A stretch of 27,457 nucleotides of DNA, taken from positions 1 to 27,457 of the forward strand of contig CAAFZP010000032.1 of the NCBI GenBank assembly GCA_900767585.1. The letters run 5' to 3'. This document shows, one piece after another, positions 6,789 through 14,466 of this stretch (within the stretch, counting starts at the first letter, position 1; each line of letters opens with the position of its first letter). Below the pieces are notes generated by a model that was not told where the DNA came from, searched no databases, and saw nothing but the letters and a program-made list of their open reading frames with translations. The DNA is from Lachnospiraceae bacterium. Its GTDB lineage: Bacteria; Bacillota; Clostridia; Lachnospirales; Lachnospiraceae. A program made the position numbers and the translations under genes.

Positions 6789-8594
6789 TTATAGTGAAAT
6801 CCAGGACAAACCATTAAGGATAGGATGCTCCCATAACCAGTTATCCTTTTCCTGCCAGGTGATTTCCTGATAAGCATCTGGTGATGAGTTTATCAGTTTA
6901 GAAACGGAATCCAATATGTCATCTGGCAAAGGTTGATCTCCAGTATATGCGGAGATCAGCGAATAGAGTTTTTTATGATTTTCTTCATTTTGAATGTAAT
7001 AATAGTGTGATTGGTTAGAACTATCGTATATTCGAATAACGCTATCAATATAAGTTAATTGCTGATTTTTGTATTGGAAACGAACGAGACCACGGGTGCT
7101 TGGTGCATTGTCCATCTCAGAAGTACATATAAAACCATCTTGTAATAGGTTAAACTCGGTGTTATCGGTGAGCTGTGTGAGGTTATCTCCAAGGATTTGA
7201 ATGACCTGATTATCTTTTATGGAGTATATTTTACATGGACTATAGTAGAGTTCGCCTGCTTCCTCGATTGGACCAGGGCTAAAGATAATTTCTTCAATAC
7301 CATCGTGGTCAATATCAAAACGGCAATAGTGAGATATAAAACTATTAGAGTTTTGCTCTTCCTCAATCAATGCATCATATAAACTGTAATCTGTGGAAAT
7401 TGCTTCTGCGGTTGTCTCTGCTGTCTCAGAGGTGCTTTCGGTTGCTGTTTCCGTTGTTACATTTGCCGGCTCTGTCACCTGCTCGGGTATCTCACTTGCC
7501 ATTTCTGTCGTTGTTACAATCTCGGTTGTTGTCTGGTTTTCTGTTACCAAATGATGGACTCCGACACCAATCGCTGTCGCCATTGCGGCTCCCACGATGC
7601 CGATTGCGATTTTTCCACCGATCGTACCAAAGAACCCTGTCGCAATGCCACTCGTACCAGCCACTCCGGCACCTCCTGCGGTTGTTGCTCCGATTGTTGT
7701 GCCACCTGCAGATATCTCTCCCGCAGTCGCACCTGCTCCTGCTATGGATGCTCCAGACACGGCACCTGCACCGGATGCACCGCCGGCGATCACCCCTTCT
7801 GCACCCATTCCGCTTATCGCAATGTTGCTTCCAACTGTCTGTCCAAGTACGCCCATCGCCCAGCCTGCAATGCTGATCGTATCGATTCCCAGTGTGTATC
7901 CAAGGAAATTCTGGTATGCAATCCACATCCATGGTGCCTGTGCCAGGTGGTATTTTCTGACATTTGGATTCCTATATCCTGCGGCATATGCGGGTGTCGC
8001 TGAAATTATCTGCAAGATGGATGTCCGCGCCTGACTCAGTGTATATCGGATATCGGTATCTTTACATCCAGTCTTCGTTGCAATTTCTGGCACACTGATA
8101 CCAAAATAGTAGTAATCCTGAAAAGCAATCCGTTCCATCGGAGACAATGTATTTACGATTTCCTGCAATCTTGTAACAAAGGAGGTGTCAGTGACGACTT
8201 CCTCGGTGATTGTTAATGCCGCATCTTCCACCGCGTAATCATAGAACTGCTCAGTTTCTTCCTGACTGCCTGCGGTTATTATCTGGGAGTTTTTATTCTT
8301 AGCAGAATCATGACGGATCTCTGTCTGCCTGTTTTCCTTCAGATAGCCAAGCGCTTCCTCATTTGCAAACCCTGCTGCCCACTGGTAAAAGCATTCTGTC
8401 TGTTCCAGATTCGTTGCGTTCTGGTAGATCTTGTCATAGACCTGTGGTACCAGCGATGTTGTCACGTTCTGGTCATCTATGATAGTGTGAAGCATTGTAT
8501 AAACGGTAGTTACGGTTTCATTATAAAAATTTTCGTATCCACTGAAATCTCCGGTTTTGAATTTATTTAGTTGCTCTGTGATGATTGGATTCAT
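6789..8594 (-). CDS. Sigma-70-like protein with membrane anchor and C-terminal sensor domain (copy A)
   Basis: A 601-residue fusion. Residues 10-87 resemble ECF sigma region 2 (FYNETVTTVYTMLH, QVYDKIYQN, FYQWAAGFANEEALGYLK), though the usual acidic DAED is replaced by NVTT. Residues 138-198 are a sigma region 4-type helix-turn-helix (LSPMERIAFQDYYYFGISVPEIA). A hydrophobic conserved block (about 215-255, PWMWIAYQNFLGYTLGID), a Gly/Ala-rich tract (260-325), a membrane segment (about 327-349), a Thr/Glu-rich stalk (351-400) and a C-terminal domain with FDIDHDGIEEI (426-436), a calcium-site-like motif, follow. The simplest topology is sigma inside and C-terminus outside. A frame extends 23 codons further upstream, but GGGGAG ahead of 8594 and the matching start of copy B support this ATG. 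It probably directs transcription in response to an envelope signal; this is inference. No separate anti-sigma gene is adjacent. Confidence 0.82.
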   Translation of the reverse strand: MNPIITEQLNKFKTGDFSGYENFYNETVTTVYTMLHTIIDDQNVTTSLVPQVYDKIYQNATNLEQTECFYQWAAGFANEEALGYLKENRQTEIRHDSAKNKNSQIITAGSQEETEQFYDYAVEDAALTITEEVVTDTSFVTRLQEIVNTLSPMERIAFQDYYYFGISVPEIATKTGCKDTDIRYTLSQARTSILQIISATPAYAAGYRNPNVRKYHLAQAPWMWIAYQNFLGYTLGIDTISIAGWAMGVLGQTVGSNIAISGMGAEGVIAGGASGAGAVSGASIAGAGATAGEISAGGTTIGATTAGGAGVAGTSGIATGFFGTIGGKIAIGIVGAAMATAIGVGVHHLVTENQTTTEIVTTTEMASEIPEQVTEPANVTTETATESTSETAETTAEAISTDYSLYDALIEEEQNSNSFISHYCRFDIDHDGIEEIIFSPGPIEEAGELYYSPCKIYSIKDNQVIQILGDNLTQLTDNTEFNLLQDGFICTSEMDNAPSTRGLVRFQYKNQQLTYIDSVIRIYDSSNQSHYYYIQNEENHKKLYSLISAYTGDQPLPDDILDSVSKLINSSPDAYQEITWQEKDNWLWEHPILNGLSWISL

Positions 8595-8630
8595 TTGTTC
8601 TCCCCGCTTTCGTTTATACTGATATCTTAA

Positions 8631-8721
8631 TATAATACATGAATTATGTAGATTCGTTTTCAAGAAAAGTTTACACCCGATATGTGAGAGTTATTTTACA
8701 GCATAATGGCAGGTTTTACAA
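8631..8721 (-). promoter_or_regulatory. Promoter region of copy A, with motifs shared with copy B
   Basis: Read on the minus strand: TTGTAA (8721-8716), 17-bp spacer, TAAAAT (8698-8693), then GGGTGTAAACTT (8678-8667), TGAAAAC (8662-8656), 17 bases, and GTATTATA (8638-8631), 36 bases before the start codon. The same blocks at the same distances precede copy B. TTGTAA/TAAAAT is a plausible sigma-A promoter; TGAAAAC...GTATTATA may be a second promoter or an operator. Confidence 0.65.
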
Positions 8722-8755
8722 GCAATCCGGGATGCAATTATTTCTGGTGAAAACC

Positions 8756-8784
8756 TTGCCATTTCTGCATGGGCGTGATAGTAT
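8756..8784 (+). promoter_or_regulatory. Candidate promoter of ybaK
   Basis: TTGCCA (8756-8761), 17-bp spacer and TAGTAT (8779-8784) lie 54 bases upstream of the ybaK ATG, in the divergent spacer next to the copy A promoter. Confidence 0.5.
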
Positions 8785-8838
8785 GAACGACAACATTAGA
8801 GTTCCATACATTTTAATTAATAATAAAGAGGCAATAAC

Positions 8839-9324
8839 ATGGGTAAAAAAGAAGAGAAAACAAATGTGATGCGTCTGCTGGATCAGGCGAAAATCGAATA
8901 CAAGCATTACTGCTATGCAGACACGGATGCGGTTGGCGGCATGGAGGTCGTCGAGGTGCTGCACCAGAATCCGGATCAGGCATTTAAGACGCTGGTGACG
9001 GTCGGCAAATCCGGCGAACACTATGTGTTTGTGATTCCGGTCAATCAGGAGCTTGATTTGAAGAAAGCGGCAGGAGCCGCCGGCGAGAAATCCATCGCGA
9101 TGATCAAGTCCAAGGAATTGCTTCCGTTGACCGGATATATTCACGGTGGATGCTCCCCGCTCGGCATGAAGAAACCGTTTCGAACCTTCTTCCATCAGAC
9201 AGCGGCGGATTTTGAGACGATTCTATTCTCTGCCGGAAAGATCGGATATCAGGTGGAAGTGAATCCGGAAGCACTTCGAAAAATCTTAAAATATGAGTTA
9301 AAAGATCTGACGAAAGATGCATAG
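8839..9324 (+). CDS. ybaK: Cys-tRNA(Pro)/Cys-tRNA(Cys) deacylase, YbaK/EbsC family
   Basis: A 161-residue trans-editing enzyme that hydrolyses cysteine wrongly attached to tRNA(Pro) by prolyl-tRNA synthetase. Family features are FKTLVTVG (about 49-56), FVIPVNQELDLKKAA (70-84), and GGCSPLGMKK (103-112), the conserved YbaK loop. The length is normal and no signal or membrane segment is seen; it acts in the cytoplasm. An AAAGAGG ribosome binding site sits about 9 bases before the ATG. It is flanked on both sides by minus-strand sigma-like paralogs, diverging from copy A and converging with copy B, and is probably transcribed alone. The link to the paralogs looks positional only. Confidence 0.95.
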   Translation: MGKKEEKTNVMRLLDQAKIEYKHYCYADTDAVGGMEVVEVLHQNPDQAFKTLVTVGKSGEHYVFVIPVNQELDLKKAAGAAGEKSIAMIKSKELLPLTGYIHGGCSPLGMKKPFRTFFHQTAADFETILFSAGKIGYQVEVNPEALRKILKYELKDLTKDA

Positions 9325-9354
9325 ACAGATTGTGGGAATCCTGCGCGAAATTAT

Positions 9355-11289
9355 TTAATTAATAGCATTAACATTATCAGTTGTCATATCTTGATAAGGT
9401 CCGTCAAAAATGGCAGAACCAAAACCGGCAATGAAAGCATTATAGTCCGCAGTGTCCATAAACTGGTCATTTACGACATATACAAAGCCATCCCCGTCTT
9501 TGTCGATATCTTCGGGAAATGGGGCTCCGTTGTGATATGTGTAATAGCGTTCCATTGGCTCACCGGTAGAATTGTCAATACATTGATTACGATCCCATGC
9601 AGCGATGTAATAGCATTCGTTGCATTGACCATTTTCACATTTCCAAATGTAGATTGGAAGAAAGGTGGCAAAATTATCAGCCGCTTTATAACCGCTACCT
9701 ATGACATATCCGTTTTTATAAAAAACGCTGCCATTTGTAACGGTGTAATATGGAATGACTGATTTGCTTTGTGTGTTATATCCATATACAAGCATGTTCC
9801 TGTCGGCTTCACAGGTCCCATCTCGATTGACTAATAATTCCGGAACGGAATCCCCATCAATATCAAAAAAAGCAAAATTATCATAGGTTGTTTTTACAAA
9901 CGTTTTGCCATCTGTCCACGTATAGTTATTTGTCGAAAGTACTGTCTGTAAAAATTCCTTATACGCCCTCTTAGCTTCGTTCTCATGATCGATCTTCGAA
10001 GCCCCGATTCCGATTCCTTCGTCCTCCGCGTCTCCGTTTGCCTCGGTTGTAGTTTCAGTCGTTGCCTGTGTTGTTGCTTCGGTTGTTGCTTCCGATTCTG
10101 TCGTAGATACGGTTGTTTCCTCGGTTGCCTCTGCAACTTCGGTCACGGATGGGGCAGTATTTTGTCTTGCACCTTCCCGGTCTTGATTCGCGACGACATG
10201 ATGCACGCCAAATCCGATGGAAGTCACGAGTGCAGCACCGATGACACCAGCAGCGATTTTTCCGCCGATTGTGCCGATGAGTGCAGCGGCAAAACCTCCC
10301 AGACCGGATGCACCACCGGCGGCAGCTGCACTACCGGCAGCGGCAGCACCTGCTGCGGATGCACTACCGGCTTCCGCACCGGACATGATACCTGCAGCTC
10401 CGTTTACACTCATACCGGCTGTGGAGCCTGCAATGCCTGCAGCTCCGTTTGCACCAGCCACAGAGCCGGCTGTCATACCGGTTCCGACCGCCTGTCCGAG
10501 TACGCCGAGGGACCAGCCGGCGATGCTTACCGTATCGATTCCAAGTGTGTATCCAAGAAAATTCTGGTATGCAATCCACATCCATGGTGCGTCGGAAAGA
10601 TGATACCGTTTCGTGTCTGCGTGATTCGGGTTTCCGGATGCGGCTGCAGATGCTTCTGTGATCACTTGTAAAATCTCTGTACGTGTACGATTCAGCGTGT
10701 ACCGGATATCGGTATCTTTGCAGCCGGTTTTAGCTGCGATTTCCGGTACGCTCGTTCCGAAGTAATAGTAATCCTGAAAGACAACCCGCTCGATCGGAGA
10801 TAATGTGTTTACGATTTCCTGTAGTTTTGAGACAAAGAAATTATCTGAAACGAGATCTTCCGTGATGGTAAGCTCAGCATCTTCCAGGGCATAATCGTAG
10901 AAGGATTCGGTAGCTTCCGGTTCGGATTCCGGTGAGTGGGATAAGGATTCGGTTGGCGCTTTCCCCTCATATGTCTGATCCTTTATGCTGGTTGCTGGAT
11001 CTGCCGATATAGTTCCTGTGAGATTTTCTGTTTTCAGATAGCAGAGTGCCTCTTCGTTTGCGAATCCGGCTGCCCATTGGTAAAAGCCTCCTGTCTGTTC
11101 TAAATCAGCGACATTCCGGTAGATTTTATCATATACCTGTGGCACAAGTGACGTTGCCACATCCTGGTCATTTACGATTGTATGCAGCATTGTATAGACA
11201 GTCTGTACCGTTTCATTATAGAAACTTTCGTATCCGCTGAAATCTCCGGTTTTAAATTTATCCAGTTGTTCTGTGATCATTGGATTCAT
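9355..11289 (-). CDS. Sigma-70-like protein with membrane anchor and C-terminal sensor domain (copy B)
   Basis: A 644-residue paralog of copy A. The region 2-like domain (10-87), region 4-like helix-turn-helix (about 150-210, LSPIERVVFQDYYYFG) and the PWMWIAYQNFLGYTLGID block (235-252) are nearly identical to copy A. The Gly/Ala-rich tract is longer (about 270-337), followed by a membrane segment (about 339-362), a Thr/Glu-rich stalk (about 380-420) and a C-terminal domain unlike that of copy A. This domain has FFDIDGDSVPELL (474-486) and DIDKDGDGF (594-602), two calcium-loop-like motifs, plus several cysteines (493, 551, 556, 559, 570) possibly forming disulfides outside the cell. The linker between regions 2 and 4 is longer and acidic. 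The start codon follows a GGGGGAAA stretch. Role as for copy A: a probable surface-sensing sigma factor, by inference. Confidence 0.82.
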   Translation of the reverse strand: MNPMITEQLDKFKTGDFSGYESFYNETVQTVYTMLHTIVNDQDVATSLVPQVYDKIYRNVADLEQTGGFYQWAAGFANEEALCYLKTENLTGTISADPATSIKDQTYEGKAPTESLSHSPESEPEATESFYDYALEDAELTITEDLVSDNFFVSKLQEIVNTLSPIERVVFQDYYYFGTSVPEIAAKTGCKDTDIRYTLNRTRTEILQVITEASAAASGNPNHADTKRYHLSDAPWMWIAYQNFLGYTLGIDTVSIAGWSLGVLGQAVGTGMTAGSVAGANGAAGIAGSTAGMSVNGAAGIMSGAEAGSASAAGAAAAGSAAAAGGASGLGGFAAALIGTIGGKIAAGVIGAALVTSIGFGVHHVVANQDREGARQNTAPSVTEVAEATEETTVSTTESEATTEATTQATTETTTEANGDAEDEGIGIGASKIDHENEAKRAYKEFLQTVLSTNNYTWTDGKTFVKTTYDNFAFFDIDGDSVPELLVNRDGTCEADRNMLVYGYNTQSKSVIPYYTVTNGSVFYKNGYVIGSGYKAADNFATFLPIYIWKCENGQCNECYYIAAWDRNQCIDNSTGEPMERYYTYHNGAPFPEDIDKDGDGFVYVVNDQFMDTADYNAFIAGFGSAIFDGPYQDMTTDNVNAIN

Positions 11290-11326
11290 TTGCGATTTCC
11301 CCCATTCTTTTTTTATCAGGCGATTT

Positions 11327-11417
11327 TATAATACCAGAAATTGGAAGAGCTGTTTTCATGATAAGTTTACACCCCATATACTCGAATTATTTTATAGCAC
11401 ATATGGGGAATTGACAA
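11327..11417 (-). promoter_or_regulatory. Promoter region of copy B, with motifs shared with copy A
   Basis: Read on the minus strand: TTGTCA (11417-11412), 17-bp spacer, TAAAAT (11394-11389), then GGGTGTAAACTT (11374-11363), TGAAAAC (11358-11352), 17 bases, and GTATTATA (11334-11327), 37 bases before the start codon. Block order and most spacings equal those of copy A, while sequence between blocks differs, which argues for selection rather than recent duplication alone. Confidence 0.65.
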
Positions 11418-11455
11418 GCAATTTGCCCCCATTATTATGTGCTGACACATCTATC

Positions 11456-11484
11456 TTGTAAAAGTATGTCGTATGTTGTAAAAT
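11456..11484 (+). promoter_or_regulatory. Promoter of the zinc-ribbon/DUF4234 gene
   Basis: TTGTAA (11456-11461), 17-bp spacer and TAAAAT (11479-11484) lie 43 bases upstream of the start codon. The hexamers equal those of the divergent copy A promoter. Confidence 0.6.
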
Positions 11485-11527
11485 ATTGTCATGTGTGCAG
11501 GAGTACATGAAAGGGGAGGAAAAGAAA

Positions 11528-12316
11528 ATGGCAAACAATTGTCCAAATTGCGGAGCTGCATTGTTAAATGGAGCAACAAGCTGCACGTTTTGCGGAGCTG
11601 TAATTCCGGCGGAACAACCGGTATATTCTGTGGAATCGGGAAATAACTCAAATACAGGTTATAATCAAAACCAGTATAATCAAAGCGCAGGATATGGTCA
11701 AAACCAGTATAATCAAAGTGCAGGATATGGTCAGAATCAGTATAATCAAAACACAGGATATGGTCAGAATCAATACAACCAGAATCAGTACAGCCAAAGT
11801 GCTGCATACGGTCAGAATCCGTATAGTTCGAATCAGGGGTATGCGCAGGCACAGACGAGTGGATATGGCGCTCAGGGAGTCAATGTAAATGTATATGCAC
11901 AGATGCCGGCATCCAATATCCGAATGAAGACGGACAGAAGTATGATTGTCGTGATTTTATTATCATTGATCACGTTTGGTATTTATGGATTATATTTCTG
12001 GTCTGTACTTGGCGAGGATGTCAACATGATCTGTTCGAGAAGAGATGGCAAAAAACAGATGCATTACCTGATTGCGACGTTGTTACTGTCAGGAATTACA
12101 CTTGGTATTGTACCTCTTGTATGGATTACAACATTGTCAAGCAGAGTGGGTGAAGAAGCAAGAAGCAGAGGCATTCAGACAAGCTTTGGTGGTGCTACGT
12201 ACTGGCTGTGGGCAGTGCTTGGTTCGTTGATTATAATTGGTCCATTTGTTTATTTGTATCAGTTATGCAACACAATGAATCAGATATGTGAAGATTATAA
12301 CCGTAAGGGATATTAA
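11528..12316 (+). CDS. Zinc-ribbon, Gln/Asn/Tyr-rich repeat, DUF4234-type membrane protein
   Basis: A 262-residue protein in three parts. Residues 5-22 hold two CxxC pairs (CPNC and CTFC), a zinc ribbon. Residues of about 42-120 are low-complexity and built of GYGQNQYNQSA-type repeats, rich in Gln, Asn, Tyr and Gly. The C-terminal part, from about 135, has RSMIVVILLSLITFGIYGLYFW and three further hydrophobic stretches, matching the DUF4234 type of small membrane protein. Function is unknown. An upstream in-frame ATG exists at 11486, but GGGGAGGA at 11513-11520 fixes the start at 11528. It diverges from copy B and is followed directly by the T-box promoter with no clear terminator. The prion-like repeat may mediate self-association; this is speculation. 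Confidence 0.82.
   Translation: MANNCPNCGAALLNGATSCTFCGAVIPAEQPVYSVESGNNSNTGYNQNQYNQSAGYGQNQYNQSAGYGQNQYNQNTGYGQNQYNQNQYSQSAAYGQNPYSSNQGYAQAQTSGYGAQGVNVNVYAQMPASNIRMKTDRSMIVVILLSLITFGIYGLYFWSVLGEDVNMICSRRDGKKQMHYLIATLLLSGITLGIVPLVWITTLSSRVGEEARSRGIQTSFGGATYWLWAVLGSLIIIGPFVYLYQLCNTMNQICEDYNRKGY
11651..11830 (+). repeat. In-frame 33-bp repeats encoding GYGQNQYNQSA units
   Basis: A unit of 33 bases (GGATATGGTCARAAYCAGTA plus ATAATCAAARYGCA-like sequence) recurs about three to four times, with shorter CAGAATCAGTACA variants toward the end. The period is a multiple of three, so copy-number change lengthens the protein without a frameshift. Confidence 0.8.
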
Positions 12317-12342
12317 AATAATAAAAAAGTAGGATAATTCCC

Positions 12343-12371
12343 TTTACATTTGCCGATAATTAGCTTATAAT
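12343..12371 (+). promoter_or_regulatory. Promoter of the aspS-gatCAB operon
   Basis: TTTACA (12343-12348), 17-bp spacer and a perfect TATAAT (12366-12371). The predicted start, about 12378, lies just before the T-box leader. Confidence 0.8.
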
Positions 12372-12377
12372 CGAAAC

Positions 12378-12683
12378 AATTATAGGGAAAAAGCGTTGAA
12401 GGAGACTACCGACAACAGGACATGACAGGGAATATGGTCACCGACTGAGAGCCATAACATGACACCATGTCTGGTGGAACACTACCGGAGCTGATAAGCT
12501 GAAGCCTACGTGGAGCTGCATCCTAAGAGGTCTAGGTTTATCCGAAGCATTCACGTTACGAATGAAGAGAGGAATCCGTCTTGTATATATTTATATTGAT
12601 GGTTTCAATGCGGGTGGTACCGCGGATGTAACACATGTACATTCGTCCCGAAGTCAAAGCACATTTGACTTCGGGATTTTTTA
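12378..12683 (+). promoter_or_regulatory. T-box riboswitch leader of aspS-gatCAB
   Basis: The hallmark T-box GGTGGTACCGCGG is at 12613-12625. A terminator hairpin follows (CCCGAAGTCAAA at 12647-12658, TTGACTTCGGG at 12665-12675, then ATTTTTT). The leader is about 300 bases, of usual size. In stem I, GGACATG (12418-12424) can pair with CATGTCT (12466-12472) and CTACC (12406-12410) with GGTGG (12473-12477). Directly after lies GAAC (12477-12480), which overlaps a Glu codon GAA and an Asn codon AAC and is my candidate specifier. Uncharged tRNA would favour the antiterminator and switch the operon on. The specifier assignment is tentative since stem I was folded by eye. Confidence 0.9.
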
Positions 12684-12705
12684 ATGCAGAAAAGGAGATA
12701 GGAAA

Positions 12706-14454
12706 ATGCAGGCAAACATTTACAGAGACATGACAATGGCGCAAGTATCAGAAGACCTTGTCGGAAAAGAAATCAGACTGGCAGGATGGGTAGAGAACAT
12801 TCGTGACCACGGTGGCGTATCTTTCGTGGATTTACGCGACATGTATGGCGTGATGCAGGTCGTTATGCGGGATACAACGCTGCTTGATGGAATTACCAAG
12901 GAACAGTGTATCTCCGTAGCAGGACTGGTACAGCATCGTGACGAGGAGACATACAATCCGAAGATTCCAACCGGAACAATCGAGCTGGAAGCACATGAGG
13001 TAGATATCTTAGGAAAGGTGTACAAGCAGCTTCCGTTTGAGGTGACAACCTCCAAGGAAGTCCGTGAGGATGTCCGTCTGAAATATCGGTACTTAGACCT
13101 TCGTAACCGCAAGGTAAAGGAGAATATGATCTTCCGTTCCAATGTCATCTCATTCCTTCGTCAGAAGATGACAGAGATGGGATTCATGGAGATTCAGACA
13201 CCAATCCTTTGCGCATCTTCTCCGGAGGGCGCACGTGATTATATCGTGCCATCCAGAAGATACAAGGGTAAGTTCTATGCACTCCCGCAGGCACCACAGC
13301 AGTACAAGCAGCTTTTGATGGTGTCCGGATTTGATAAATATTTCCAGATCGCACCTTGTTTTCGAGATGAGGATGCAAGAGCCGACCGTTCCCCAGGTGA
13401 GTTCTATCAGCTCGACTTCGAGATGAGCTTTGCAACCCAGGAAGACGTATTCAAGGTTGGCGAGGAAGTGCTTACCGCAGCCTTTAAGAAATTCGCTCCG
13501 AAGGGATACACCGTTACAGAAGCACCATACCCAATCATCAGCTACAAGGAAGCAATGCTGAAATATGGTACAGATAAGCCGGATCTTCGCAATCCACTTG
13601 AGATCATCGATGTGACAGAGTTCTTCCAGAGATGTACATTTGCACCATTCCATGGCAAGACCGTTCGTGCGATTGCAGTACAGAAGAAGCTTTCCAAGGG
13701 ACAGCATGAGAAGATGCTGAAGTTCGCGCAGTCTATCGGTATGGGCGGACTCGGATATCTCGAAGTATTGGAAGATGGTTCTTACAAGGGACCAATCGAC
13801 AAGTTTATTCCGGATGATATGAAGCAGGAGCTCAAAGATCTCGCAGGCTTGAAGGAACTTGATACGATTTTCTTCATCGCCGATACAGAGAAGCAGGCAG
13901 CTCTCTTTGCAGGACAGATTCGTACCGAGCTTGGTAACCGTCTTGATCTGCTTGAGAAGAATGCGTATCGTTTCTGCTACATCAACGACTTCCCAATGTT
14001 CGAGTACAATGTGGAAGAGAAGAAGATTGGATTTACACACAACCCATTTTCTATGCCACAGGGCGGCTTAGAGGCATTAAATGAGAAAGATCCACTGGAC
14101 ATTCTCGCATACCAGTACGATATCGTATGTAATGGCGTGGAACTTTCATCCGGTGCCGTTCGTAATCATGACATGCAGATCATGGAAAAGGCATTTGAGA
14201 TTGCAGGCTATGATAAGAGTGTTCTCGAAGAGAAGTTTGGAGCACTTTACAATGCATTCCAGTTTGGAGCACCACCACACGCCGGTATGGCTCCGGGTGT
14301 CGATCGTATGATCATGCTGCTTCGTAATGAGGAAAATATCCGTGAGGTTATTCCATTCCCTATGAGCGGAACCGCACAGGATCTCATGTGTGGCGCACCA
14401 AACGAAGTCACAGAGCAGCAGCTCCGTGAAGTTCATATCAAAGTACGCCAGTAA
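12706..14454 (+). CDS. aspS: Aspartyl-tRNA synthetase
   Basis: A 582-residue bacterial-type class IIb synthetase that charges tRNA(Asp) with aspartate. The N-terminal OB-fold anticodon-binding domain (about 1-105) begins with VGKEIRLAGWVENIRDHGG. Class II motif 2 is in FRDEDARADRSPGEFYQLDF (about 222-241), a GAD insertion domain spans roughly 290-410, and motif 3 is GVDRMIMLLR near 529-538. An AAAGGAGA site sits 9 bases before the ATG. It is the first gene of an operon with gatC, gatA and gatB under a T-box. This context suggests a non-discriminating enzyme that also forms Asp-tRNA(Asn) for GatCAB; that is inferred from context, not from a residue test. Confidence 0.96.
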   Translation: MQANIYRDMTMAQVSEDLVGKEIRLAGWVENIRDHGGVSFVDLRDMYGVMQVVMRDTTLLDGITKEQCISVAGLVQHRDEETYNPKIPTGTIELEAHEVDILGKVYKQLPFEVTTSKEVREDVRLKYRYLDLRNRKVKENMIFRSNVISFLRQKMTEMGFMEIQTPILCASSPEGARDYIVPSRRYKGKFYALPQAPQQYKQLLMVSGFDKYFQIAPCFRDEDARADRSPGEFYQLDFEMSFATQEDVFKVGEEVLTAAFKKFAPKGYTVTEAPYPIISYKEAMLKYGTDKPDLRNPLEIIDVTEFFQRCTFAPFHGKTVRAIAVQKKLSKGQHEKMLKFAQSIGMGGLGYLEVLEDGSYKGPIDKFIPDDMKQELKDLAGLKELDTIFFIADTEKQAALFAGQIRTELGNRLDLLEKNAYRFCYINDFPMFEYNVEEKKIGFTHNPFSMPQGGLEALNEKDPLDILAYQYDIVCNGVELSSGAVRNHDMQIMEKAFEIAGYDKSVLEEKFGALYNAFQFGAPPHAGMAPGVDRMIMLLRNEENIREVIPFPMSGTAQDLMCGAPNEVTEQQLREVHIKVRQ

Positions 14455-14466
14455 GGAGGAACGTAT

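Noticed and set aside
10217..10603. Pro/Ala-rich plus-strand protein of 128 codons
   Set aside because: It is the antisense reading of the Gly/Ala-rich tract of sigma-like copy B; the same happens at 7597-8034 for copy A.
12385..12560. Asp codon GAC as T-box specifier
   Set aside because: Several GAC triplets occur (for example 12460-12465), but in the by-eye fold they lie in the apical region and not next to the basal helix; not excluded with certainty.
13150..14040. 296-codon minus-strand frame opposite aspS
   Set aside because: Antisense shadow of a well-conserved gene.
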